From positions 1-5,077 of the forward strand of contig JAKATS010000215.1 of the NCBI GenBank assembly GCA_021818645.1: a DNA stretch of 5,077 nucleotides, written 5' to 3'. The DNA is from Acidobacteriota bacterium. Lineage in GTDB: Bacteria > Acidobacteriota > Terriglobia > Terriglobales > SCQP01. The translations under genes were made by a program, and so were the position numbers. The notes below the pieces were generated by a model. The model made no database searches. It was not told where the DNA came from and saw nothing but the letters and a program-made list of their open reading frames with translations. Positions 1 through 5,077 of the stretch are shown here, one piece after another; within the stretch, counting starts at the first letter, position 1; each line of letters starts with the position of its first letter.

Positions 1-596
1 GCCAGGGCTGGCTGGTGTTTGAACCCAATTACCGCGGCTCGAGCGGCTACGGCGACGCATTCATGCGCCGCATCGTGCCGCATATCGTTTCGCGGCCGGG
101 GAAAGACATTCTGGAGGGAGTGCGGGCGCTGATCCGCGGCGGATGGGCGGACCCGCGGCACATGGCCATCGGCGGCTATAGCTACGGCGGCTATATGACC
201 GACTGGCTGATTACTCAGACTACCGAGTTCAAGGCGGCGGTCACCGGCGCCGGCGCCATCGAAAACACCGCCAACTGGGGCAACGACGACCTCAACTACG
301 ACGACACTTACTATCTGGGCGGATTCCCCTGGCAGAACGAAAAAATTTACAACCGCGAAGCCGCGATCTGGCAGATCTATAAAGTCAAAACGCCCACCCA
401 GATCGTGATGGGCATCGCCGACCGGCGCGTCGCCACCTGCGAGGATTACCTGCTCGACCGCGCCCTGCGGGCGGTGGGCGTGCCCACCGAGATGCTGCAG
501 TTTCCCGGCGAACACCATGGCCTGGGCCATAACCCCTGGCATGGGCGGATCAAAGTGCGGGAAGAGCTGAAGTGGATCAAAAAATACGCCGGGTAG
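1..596 (+). CDS. S9 family (prolyl oligopeptidase-like) serine peptidase, C-terminal part
   Basis: This is the last 197 codons of a gene that begins before the window; the frame is open from base 3 and stops with TAG at 594-596. It is the alpha/beta-hydrolase catalytic domain of an S9 peptidase, which cleaves short peptides or removes N-terminal dipeptides or acyl-amino acids. Visible signatures are the FEPNYRGSSGYG strand-loop near the start and the nucleophile elbow GGYSYGGYM, with the serine at 180-182. The likely acid is the Asp of IADRRV (420-422), and the likely catalytic His is the second His of GEHHG (516-518). All three triad residues are therefore present in the usual order. The S9 beta-propeller and any signal peptide would lie upstream, so the subgroup (dipeptidyl peptidase versus acylaminoacyl peptidase) and location cannot be fixed. 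It is convergent with the HxlR-type gene. No clear terminator follows, only a 5-bp GC stem at 596-608 with no T run. Confidence 0.93.
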   Translation, partial: QGWLVFEPNYRGSSGYGDAFMRRIVPHIVSRPGKDILEGVRALIRGGWADPRHMAIGGYSYGGYMTDWLITQTTEFKAAVTGAGAIENTANWGNDDLNYDDTYYLGGFPWQNEKIYNREAAIWQIYKVKTPTQIVMGIADRRVATCEDYLLDRALRAVGVPTEMLQFPGEHHGLGHNPWHGRIKVREELKWIKKYAG

Positions 597-932
597 CGGC
601 GGAGCCGCACGTTCAGGCAGGGATACAGGCAACCCCTGACCGGGTCATTTCTTCTGGCGTCGGGCGATTCTGGTTCGCTGGCAGTAGCCATATGGATGTT
701 GTTTCGTCAATGGCAGCGCGGATCTCAGAGACCGGATCGAAGTTTCGAGCCATGGGTTCCTCCACAGGACGGAATAGAAGTGCAGGTGGGTGCCGCCAAC
801 AATTCTTTCGATTACGCCGACGCCGGCGATGTGCATGAATTGAAAGGGGGAGACACAGCCCAGAGGCTCGCGTCACGGAGCGCGTTCGCCGCCGGCCGGG
901 CGCGTCGCCGCTTCTCTTCGGCCAACTCGTAA
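597..932. other. Intergenic stretch without a recognised gene
   Basis: These 336 bases separate the stop of the S9 peptidase gene from the stop of the convergent HxlR-type gene. Short open frames exist on both strands (for example 696-932 on plus and 645-836 on minus). None has a recognisable motif or a convincing ribosome binding site, and the minus-strand translations are rich in Arg and Pro, as expected of noncoding GC-rich DNA. I see no transposase, tRNA or strong rho-independent terminator. It may be the remains of a decayed gene, but nothing here proves that. Confidence 0.6.
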
Positions 933-982
933 TCAATCTGGATGTTTCGCCGCCAACTCGTATGCAGACTGAAGCTCCGCCA
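921..982. repeat. Degenerate 31-bp tandem duplication at the 3' end of the HxlR-type gene
   Basis: The 11-mer GCCAACTCGTA occurs at 921-931 and again at 952-962, 31 bp apart. The rest of the two 31-bp units matches partly, giving about 19 of 31 identical bases when aligned without gaps. On the minus strand the gene copy encodes ELQSAYELA and the second copy, in another frame, reads NIQIDYELA. Because 31 is not a multiple of three, the second copy is out of frame and lies mostly beyond the stop at 933-935. A chance 11-base match is possible but not very likely at this spacing. Confidence 0.45.
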
Positions 983-1427
983 GGACTGATCTCCGCGGCC
1001 GCGGAGCACCCAGATGGATGCTTCTCAGCTCCTTCATGAGGCCGTCCCACGCGCGCGGTCCACCCTGTTCCAGCAATTTTGCGCGAATCGAGAGCTCCCG
1101 CGAGGACCGCGCATGCCGGCTTCCCCACGCTCCCATCTGGGCCAGCAGCGGAACGAGCTGGATCGCGGGTTCCGTGAGGCTGTAAATGGCCTTTTGCTTG
1201 TGCGTAGGATCGCCGCCGCGCGATAGCAGTCCGACCCTAACTAATCGTCCGAGCCTGTCGGCCAGGATATTGGAGGCGATACCCTCTTCGGAAAGCCGCA
1301 ACAGCTCCCCGAAATGGCGGCGATTTCCGAACATGACGTCGCGGATGACGATCAGACTCCATGGATCACCCAACATCTCCACGGTGAGATTGATGGGGCA
1401 TCCCGAGCGATGGGCTCTCTTTCTCAC
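933..1427 (-). CDS. HxlR/DUF24 family winged-helix transcriptional regulator
   Basis: This encodes a 164-residue DNA-binding protein, probably a cytoplasmic dimer. Residues about 8-104 follow the HxlR pattern: GCPI with Cys10, then MLGDPWSLIVIRDVMFG, then HFGELLRLSEEGIASNILADRLGRL (the first part of the HTH), then VGLLSRG and the wing. Cys10 is the only cysteine and sits where YodB-type members of this family carry their redox-sensing thiol, so sensing of electrophiles or quinones is a reasonable inference. Residues 105-164 form a C-terminal extension, as HxlR cores are usually about 110-120 residues. The GTG start is chosen because AGGAAG lies 6 nt upstream and because it places GCPI at the usual distance from the N-terminus. 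The gene is divergent from the epoxide hydrolase gene and shares a 110-bp control region with it, so it probably regulates that gene and itself. Whether it represses or activates is not shown. Confidence 0.9.
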   Translation of the reverse strand: MRKRAHRSGCPINLTVEMLGDPWSLIVIRDVMFGNRRHFGELLRLSEEGIASNILADRLGRLVRVGLLSRGGDPTHKQKAIYSLTEPAIQLVPLLAQMGAWGSRHARSSRELSIRAKLLEQGGPRAWDGLMKELRSIHLGAPRPRRSVLAELQSAYELAAKHPD

Positions 1428-1433
1428 GCTGGA

Positions 1434-1439
1434 CTTCCT
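1434..1439 (-). promoter_or_regulatory. Ribosome binding site of the HxlR-type gene
   Basis: The minus strand reads AGGAAG, followed by 6 nt and then the GTG codon whose first base is 1427. This good Shine-Dalgarno match supports GTG as the start. Confidence 0.7.
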
Positions 1440-1455
1440 GCGCCAAAAATACTAC

Positions 1456-1468
1456 TTGCATTATGCAA
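1456..1468. promoter_or_regulatory. Putative HxlR operator, site 1 (hxlR-proximal)
   Basis: TTGCATTATGCAA is a perfect palindrome with 6-bp arms around a single central T. It has the same core (TTGCAT-N-ATGCAA) as the longer palindrome 38 bp away, centre to centre. It overlaps the best minus-strand -10 candidate (CATAAT at 1460-1465). Binding here would therefore block transcription of the regulator gene, as in autoregulation. That it is bound by the adjacent HxlR-type protein is inferred from position and symmetry. Confidence 0.65.
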
Positions 1469-1487
1469 TAGGACTAGGCACACTGAA
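1460..1487 (-). promoter_or_regulatory. Candidate sigma-70 promoter of the HxlR-type gene
   Basis: On the minus strand TTCAGT (1487-1482) and CATAAT (1465-1460) are separated by 16 bp. The -10 box matches TATAAT at 5 of 6 positions, while the -35 box matches at only 3 of 6. This would place the transcript start about 20-30 nt upstream of the GTG codon. For the plus-strand gene I found no comparable -35/-10 pair; the TATATC at 1511-1516 is a weak -10 candidate only. Confidence 0.3.
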
Positions 1488-1513
1488 TACCAGTTGCATG
1501 ATGCAACTGGTAT
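1487..1513. promoter_or_regulatory. Putative HxlR operator, site 2: perfect 27-bp palindrome
   Basis: The left arm ATACCAGTTGCAT (1487-1499), a central G at 1500 and the exactly complementary right arm ATGCAACTGGTAT (1501-1513) form a 13-bp perfect inverted repeat. It lies 24 bp upstream of the epoxide hydrolase start codon and shares the TTGCAT-N-ATGCAA core with site 1. There is no loop to speak of and no T run, and it sits before a gene start, so a protein-binding operator is more likely than a terminator. Its position would let a bound regulator block the epoxide hydrolase promoter or initial transcript. Confidence 0.75.
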
Positions 1514-1537
1514 ATCTCTGGACGACGGATTCATCTC

Positions 1538-2830
1538 ATGGCGATGAATATGCTCTCACGTCGCGCCCTTCTACAGATGGCTGGGGCGGCAGCCATCGGC
1601 AATTCGACACTATTGCAGCCGAAAGACTCCCTCGCCGGGACTACAGGCGAAGCGGCCGTGAGGCCCTTCCGTTTTCATGCCCCTCAGGATTCGCTGGACG
1701 AGTTGCGCCGGCGCCTCGAACAAACCCGCTTTCCGGAGCGGGAAACGTGCCGCGACTGGTCGGAGGGCGTGCCGCTCGCCGCACTTCGCTCTCTAGTGCG
1801 GTATTGGCGCACCCAATTCGATTGGCGGCGCTGCGAGTCCACACTCAACAGCTTTCCGCAATTCCGCACCGCAATCGATGGCCTCGACATCCATTTTCTG
1901 CATGTCCGGTCACCGCATCCGGAGGCGCTGCCCCTAATCATCACGCATGGCTGGCCGGGGTCGATCCTCGAGTTTTTCGAGATTATCGGTCCTCTGGCCA
2001 ACCCAACGGCTCATGGCGGACGCCGGGAGGATGCGTTTCACGTTGTGGTTCCCTCGCTTCCCGGTTTTGGGTTTTCTGACAAGCCTCGCGAGCGCGGGTG
2101 GAACGTGCACCGCATCGCTTCCGCCTGGACGGAGCTGATGCGACGTCTCGGCTATTCGGATTATGTGGCGCAGGGAGGCGACTGGGGAGCATGGGTGGCG
2201 ACGCGCCTGGCGCAGCAGCGCCCCGCCGGTCTTAGAGGCATTCATCTCAATCTGCCTTTGGTGATCCCGGATCCGATTCCGGCTTCCGGCCTTTCGCCGG
2301 GGGAACAGCGCGCCGCGGACAGCGTTCAATACCTTCGCTCCCATGAATTCGGATTCTTCGAGGAACAAGCGACCCGTCCCCAGACGATTGGCTATGCCCT
2401 CACGGACTCCCCAGCGGGGCTGGCCGCGTGGATTTACGAGCAGTTTTACGAGCACACGGATCATAGGTGGCCGCTTTCGCCCAATCAGATGCTTGACGAC
2501 ATTACGCTGTACTGGCTGACCGGCACGGCGGCGTCCTCCGCACGAATCTACTTCGAGGATGCGAATCTAGGTCCCAACGGAGGTGTTGTGGAGCTGCCGG
2601 TGGGCTGTAGCATATTTCCCTATGAAATCTATCAGGCGCCGCGCAAATGGGCGGAGGCCTGCTATCCGCGTCTCATCTATTGGCACGAACTGGATCGGGG
2701 CGGGCATTTCGCTGCGTTCGAGCAGCCCAGGCTGTTCACTCAGGAGCTTCGCGCATGCTTTCGGCTGTTGCGAGACGCACCCGCCAAACCTGCAGAGACT
2801 GCCCATCTGCCGCGAAAGGAAACCCCATGA
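1538..2830 (+). CDS. Epoxide hydrolase, EHN (microsomal-type) family, with Tat signal
   Basis: This 430-residue alpha/beta-hydrolase is expected to open epoxides to diols through a covalent Asp-ester intermediate. An EHN N-terminal domain (from about residue 41, FRFHAPQDSLDELRRRL) precedes the hydrolase core. Seen in the core are the oxyanion motif HGWPGS (137-142), the nucleophile Asp215 in GGDWG, the lid Tyr338 in SSARIYFE, the probable acid Glu363 in FPYEIY and His390 in GGHFAA. All parts of the catalytic machinery are therefore present. Residues 7-13 (SRRALLQ) followed by MAGAAAIG resemble a twin-arginine signal, which suggests export to the periplasm; no clean AxA cleavage site is seen. 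ATG 1538 is taken as the start because GGA lies 8 nt upstream, but ATGs at 1544 and 1550 are possible. The gene overlaps the next one by 4 bp (ATGA) and is probably controlled by the divergent HxlR-type regulator. The natural substrate is unknown. Confidence 0.93.
   Translation: MAMNMLSRRALLQMAGAAAIGNSTLLQPKDSLAGTTGEAAVRPFRFHAPQDSLDELRRRLEQTRFPERETCRDWSEGVPLAALRSLVRYWRTQFDWRRCESTLNSFPQFRTAIDGLDIHFLHVRSPHPEALPLIITHGWPGSILEFFEIIGPLANPTAHGGRREDAFHVVVPSLPGFGFSDKPRERGWNVHRIASAWTELMRRLGYSDYVAQGGDWGAWVATRLAQQRPAGLRGIHLNLPLVIPDPIPASGLSPGEQRAADSVQYLRSHEFGFFEEQATRPQTIGYALTDSPAGLAAWIYEQFYEHTDHRWPLSPNQMLDDITLYWLTGTAASSARIYFEDANLGPNGGVVELPVGCSIFPYEIYQAPRKWAEACYPRLIYWHELDRGGHFAAFEQPRLFTQELRACFRLLRDAPAKPAETAHLPRKETP
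2815..2820 (+). promoter_or_regulatory. Ribosome binding site of the SnoaL-like gene
   Basis: AAAGGA lies 6 nt before ATG 2827, inside the end of the epoxide hydrolase gene. It fixes the start at the ATGA overlap rather than at the longer in-frame opening further upstream. Confidence 0.7.
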
Positions 2831-3282
2831 CGAAAGAAGAAATCGTCCGCAATTACTATGCAAGCTGGGAGAGGAAAGACTGGTCCGCCGTTGACAGTCT
2901 GCTCACCGACGATTTCACCTTTACCAGCCCAAACGGTGATGATCGCATCAGCAAAACTGTCTTCAAATCGAAATGCTGGAAAGGGCAAGTTGAGTATGCC
3001 GAGCGGTTCGAGGTGGAGAGCGTGCTCACCAACAACACCGAGGGATGCGTCAAATATCTTTGCCGGACGACCCAGGGGGCATCGTTCCGTAATGTGGAGT
3101 ACTTCCGATTTGCAGGCGAAAAGATCGCTGTCGTTGAGGTCTATTTCGGAGGGCGCCTAGGTTACCCGAGCGCGGCGGCCTCCGCATACAGCGTCATCCG
3201 GGCGCATTGCGGAAAATTTACGGGGAAATCGGGTGCAGGTTCGGGCATGGCGCGATTGTCATGCGGACATTGTGCGGAATGA
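2827..3282 (+). CDS. SnoaL-like (NTF2-fold) small protein
   Basis: This encodes 151 residues; about residues 1-108 look like a SnoaL/NTF2-like cone-shaped barrel. It starts with helix MTKEEIVRNYYASWERKDW, then VDSLLTDDFTFTSPNGDD, a central WKGQVEYAERFEVESVL region and the closing strand pair VEYFRFAGEKIAVVEVYFGG. Proteins of this fold serve as small isomerases, hydrolases or ligand-binding proteins; no catalytic function can be assigned here. It has no signal peptide, unlike the enzyme encoded just upstream. Its start overlaps the epoxide hydrolase stop, so the two are very probably co-transcribed and translationally coupled. The last 42 residues (after VYFGG) do not look like the fold and include a Gly/Ser/Ala-rich stretch. 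Skipping one G in GGAGGG (3148-3153) would end the protein as VYFGGA at a TAG (3158-3160), so the tail may come from a one-base frameshift. Confidence 0.82.
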   Translation: MTKEEIVRNYYASWERKDWSAVDSLLTDDFTFTSPNGDDRISKTVFKSKCWKGQVEYAERFEVESVLTNNTEGCVKYLCRTTQGASFRNVEYFRFAGEKIAVVEVYFGGRLGYPSAAASAYSVIRAHCGKFTGKSGAGSGMARLSCGHCAE

Positions 3283-3373
3283 CCCTATGGAAAGTTAATT
3301 TACACGTGTTAATATGCATGTGTTTCCCGCCCGGCGGTGAGCGCGCGGGCGCGGTTGGTTCTGGAACATGCTT
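3283..3373. other. AT-richer gap upstream of the GH2 gene
   Basis: The 91-bp gap contains an AT-rich stretch (about 3291-3325) that stands out from GC-rich surroundings and is the obvious place for the glycosidase promoter. No convincing -35/-10 pair is visible. TTTACA (3299-3304) matches the -35 consensus at 5 of 6 positions but has no matching -10 box 15-18 bp downstream. If the SnoaL-like gene really ends near 3160, the control region would extend to about 210 bp. Confidence 0.45.
3298..3313. promoter_or_regulatory. Near-perfect palindrome upstream of the GH2 gene, possible operator
   Basis: ATTTACAC followed directly by GTGTTAAT forms a 16-bp inverted repeat with one mismatched pair, centred on CACGTG. 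A related half, CATGTGTT (3317-3324), repeats CACGTGTT (3303-3310) with a 14-bp period. Position and symmetry suggest a binding site for an unidentified regulator of the glycosidase gene. This is inference, as no regulator for it is visible in the window. Confidence 0.4.
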
Positions 3374-5077
3374 ATGAAAATCGCGGCTTTGCCTGTCTGG
3401 TCTCGAGGTCGTCTGGCTCTCTGCCGGTGGTTGTTTCCGGCTGTCATGCTGGGGATGGCAGCCTTCGGCGCCCGGGCCCCGCGGCGGCCGGCCCCGGTTC
3501 GCCATCATGCGCAGCCGGCGGCTGCGGCCTGGCCTGCGCCGGGCCGGCACCGGGTTCTGCGCCGGGGATGGTGGATCCGCTCTTCGGCCGCCGTCACCGC
3601 TGCGGATGCCCGGGTTTCCAGCCCGGTTTACCATTCCCGGGGTTGGTTTCCGGCCGAGGTGCCCGGCACCGTGGTTGCGAATCTGATCCGCGATCATATT
3701 TATCCCAACCCCAACTACGGCATGAACTTTCGCGCCTTTCCCGGCGAAACCTATCCCATCGGCGGCAACTTCGCCAATCTTCACATGCCGCCCGACAGCC
3801 CCTATCGCGTGGCCTGGTGGTACCGGAAAAATTTCCGTCTGCCGCGGGTGCCGCATGGCCGCCAGCTCTGGCTGCATTGCAGCGGCATTAATTTTCGCGC
3901 CGCGGTCTGGCTCAATGGACGGCAAATCGCCACGTCTGCCCAGGTTGCCGGCACCTGGCGCACGTACCGCTTCAATATCACTTCATTCGTGCGGCCCGGC
4001 ATCAATACGCTCGCCGTCAAAGTCCATGCCCCCACGCCCTCCCCTCTGCCGCTCACTTTTGTGGACTGGAATCCGCTTGCCCCGGATAAGGATATGGGGC
4101 TGTTCCGTCAGGTTTATCTCACCAGCACCGGTCCGGTGGCGCTGGCCTATCCGCAGGTGACTTCGGCGCTTGATCTGCCCTCGCTGGCTGCGGCCCATCT
4201 TACGGTTGCCACCCGGTTAGTGAATCCTGGCCCGCATCCGGTCACCGGCACGCTGGTGGCGCGTGTCGGCCGGCTGCGGGTGTCGCGTCCGGTCACGGTG
4301 CCCGCCGGCGGCCATCTCCGCGTGGTGTTGCGCCCCGCCCGCTATGCCGCCTTGAATCTGGCGCATCCGCGGATATGGTGGCCGTATCCCGAAGGCGCGC
4401 AGAATCTTTATCGTCTGCGGCTGGCGTTGCTGATTCACGGCCATGTCTCCGACCGCCGCGAAATTACCTTCGGCATCCGCTCCATCACTTCGCGCGTCAA
4501 TGCCGCCCGCCACCGGATTTTTTATGTCAATGGGCATCGTTTTCTGATGCGCGGCGCCGGCTGGGCCGCCAATATGCTCCTGCGCGTCAACCATCGCAAT
4601 GAGCGCGAGCAGCTCGAATATGTGCGCAACATGCACCTGAATGCGGTGCGGCTGGAAGGCAAGCCCATGGACCGGTATTTTTACCGGGAATGCGACCGGC
4701 TGGGCATTCTGGTGCTGCAGGGCTGGGTCTGCTGTTCGCACTGGCAGTTTTACAAAACCTGGAAACCGGACGATTTCATCATCGCTGGCGATTCGGCCCG
4801 CGACCAGATCCGGCGTTTGCGCAACCACCCCAGCCTGGCGGCTTTCCTCTACGGCAGCGATGTCGCGCCCACCGGCAAGGTCGAGGATGTCTATCTGCGC
4901 GCCCTGCATCGCCACCATTGGCCCAACCCCTACATCGCCGGTGCAGGCATGCAAAAAACCCAGATCGGCTGGACCGGGGTCAAGATGAGCGGACCCTATC
5001 AGTACGTCGCGCCTTCCTACTGGGAGCTTGATCATCATCATGGCGGGGCATTTGGCTTCAATACCGAAACCAGTCCC
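3374..5077 (+). CDS. Secreted GH2 glycosidase, exo-beta-D-glucosaminidase-like, 5' part
   Basis: The first 568 codons of a gene that runs off the right edge. It probably removes glucosamine from non-reducing ends of chitosan oligomers outside the cytoplasm. Residues 1-35 form a signal peptide with hydrophobic core WLFPAVMLGMAAFG and a probable cut after ARA. A Pro/Ala/Arg/His-rich linker (36-63) follows. The GH2 sugar-binding domain starts at GWWIRSSAAV (65-74) and includes GMNFRAFPG. The DWNPLAPDKDMGLFRQVY segment (231-248) leads to the beta-sandwich. The TIM barrel begins near YVNGHRFLMRGAGW and includes GWVCCSHW (450-457). Asp496 in GSD matches the acid/base Asp of the CsxA-type subfamily as I recall it, and Glu565 in FNTETSP is the expected nucleophile. 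The spacing of 69 residues resembles that of CsxA. Start ATG 3374 has GGAA 7 nt upstream; ATG 3368 is the alternative. A related mannosidase-like specificity cannot be excluded. About 300 or more residues are probably missing. Confidence 0.92.
   Translation, partial: MKIAALPVWSRGRLALCRWLFPAVMLGMAAFGARAPRRPAPVRHHAQPAAAAWPAPGRHRVLRRGWWIRSSAAVTAADARVSSPVYHSRGWFPAEVPGTVVANLIRDHIYPNPNYGMNFRAFPGETYPIGGNFANLHMPPDSPYRVAWWYRKNFRLPRVPHGRQLWLHCSGINFRAAVWLNGRQIATSAQVAGTWRTYRFNITSFVRPGINTLAVKVHAPTPSPLPLTFVDWNPLAPDKDMGLFRQVYLTSTGPVALAYPQVTSALDLPSLAAAHLTVATRLVNPGPHPVTGTLVARVGRLRVSRPVTVPAGGHLRVVLRPARYAALNLAHPRIWWPYPEGAQNLYRLRLALLIHGHVSDRREITFGIRSITSRVNAARHRIFYVNGHRFLMRGAGWAANMLLRVNHRNEREQLEYVRNMHLNAVRLEGKPMDRYFYRECDRLGILVLQGWVCCSHWQFYKTWKPDDFIIAGDSARDQIRRLRNHPSLAAFLYGSDVAPTGKVEDVYLRALHRHHWPNPYIAGAGMQKTQIGWTGVKMSGPYQYVAPSYWELDHHHGGAFGFNTETSP

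Noticed and set aside
596..608. GCGGC-GGA-GCCGC hairpin after the peptidase stop as a terminator
   Set aside because: The stem has only 5 bp and no T run follows it, so it does not support a rho-independent terminator.
613..1128. 171-codon minus-strand frame through the gene-free stretch
   Set aside because: Half of it overlaps the HxlR-type gene in another frame, and the rest is Arg/Pro-rich without a recognisable family or ribosome binding site.
1487..1513. Reading the 27-bp palindrome as a transcription terminator
   Set aside because: It has a 1-nt centre, no T run on either side and lies between divergent gene starts, where no transcript needs to end.
1186..2079. 297-codon plus-strand open frame
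   Set aside because: It overlaps the HxlR-type gene antisense, the divergent operator region and the start of the epoxide hydrolase in another frame. All of these are better supported.
1934..2464. 176-codon minus-strand open frame
   Set aside because: It is antisense to the epoxide hydrolase core (HGWPGS to the lid region) and has no motif of its own.
3205..3280. Similar strings CATTGCGGAA (3205-3214) and CATTGTGCGGAAT (3268-3280) as a repeat
   Set aside because: They are too short and inexact, and no further copy or symmetry supports a function.
3337..3891. 184-codon plus-strand open frame before the GH2 domain
   Set aside because: It is in a different frame from the GH2 gene. The frame from 3374 gives a signal peptide followed without a break by GH2 sequence, so this one is a shadow.
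3218..3925. 235-codon minus-strand open frame
   Set aside because: It crosses the intergenic gap and the start of the GH2 gene on the opposite strand. Its translation is Pro/Arg/Gly-rich low-complexity sequence without motifs.
4217..5041. 274-codon minus-strand open frame
   Set aside because: It lies antisense to the GH2 coding frame, which carries clear catalytic motifs over exactly this stretch; long antisense frames are common in GC-rich genes. Its own translation has no recognisable domain.

Overview
The window reads as GC-rich bacterial chromosome. It holds an exported peptidase end, a small regulated catabolic or detoxification cassette, and the start of a large secreted glycosidase. 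An S9 peptidase, a Tat-signal EHN-type epoxide hydrolase and a GH2 exo-glucosaminidase-like enzyme together would suit an Acidobacteriota-type soil heterotroph. That is an inference from gene content only: no rRNA, tRNA or marker gene is present to confirm it.

Layout. (1) Bases 1-596 (+) are the C-terminal catalytic part of a prolyl-oligopeptidase (S9) family peptidase that starts upstream. (2) Bases 597-932 hold no gene I can recognise and lie between two convergent genes. (3) Bases 933-1427 (-) encode an HxlR/DUF24 winged-helix regulator with a single cysteine (Cys10). (4) Bases 1428-1537 are a divergent control region with two palindromes sharing the core TTGCAT-N-ATGCAA, one of them a perfect 27-bp palindrome; these are the likely operators. 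(5) Bases 1538-2830 (+) encode an epoxide hydrolase of the microsomal/EHN type with an N-terminal twin-arginine signal. Its stop overlaps (ATGA) the start of (6), bases 2827-3282 (+), a small SnoaL/NTF2-fold protein. (7) Bases 3283-3373 are an AT-richer gap with a near-perfect palindrome around CACGTG. (8) Bases 3374-5077 (+) are the first 568 codons of a secreted GH2 enzyme that closely resembles exo-beta-D-glucosaminidases. It is open at the right edge, so it has no stop in the window, but it is the longest gene here.

How the parts fit. The regulator, epoxide hydrolase and SnoaL-like gene look like one locally controlled unit: an HxlR protein sits at its own divergent promoter and probably controls an enzyme for reactive electrophiles such as epoxides. 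The flanking peptidase and glycosidase look like polymer-degrading exported enzymes with no evident functional link to the unit. No mobile element, CRISPR array or RNA gene was found. The most notable points are the twin operator, a likely one-base frameshift that lengthens the SnoaL-like protein, and an out-of-frame degenerate duplication at the end of the regulator gene.
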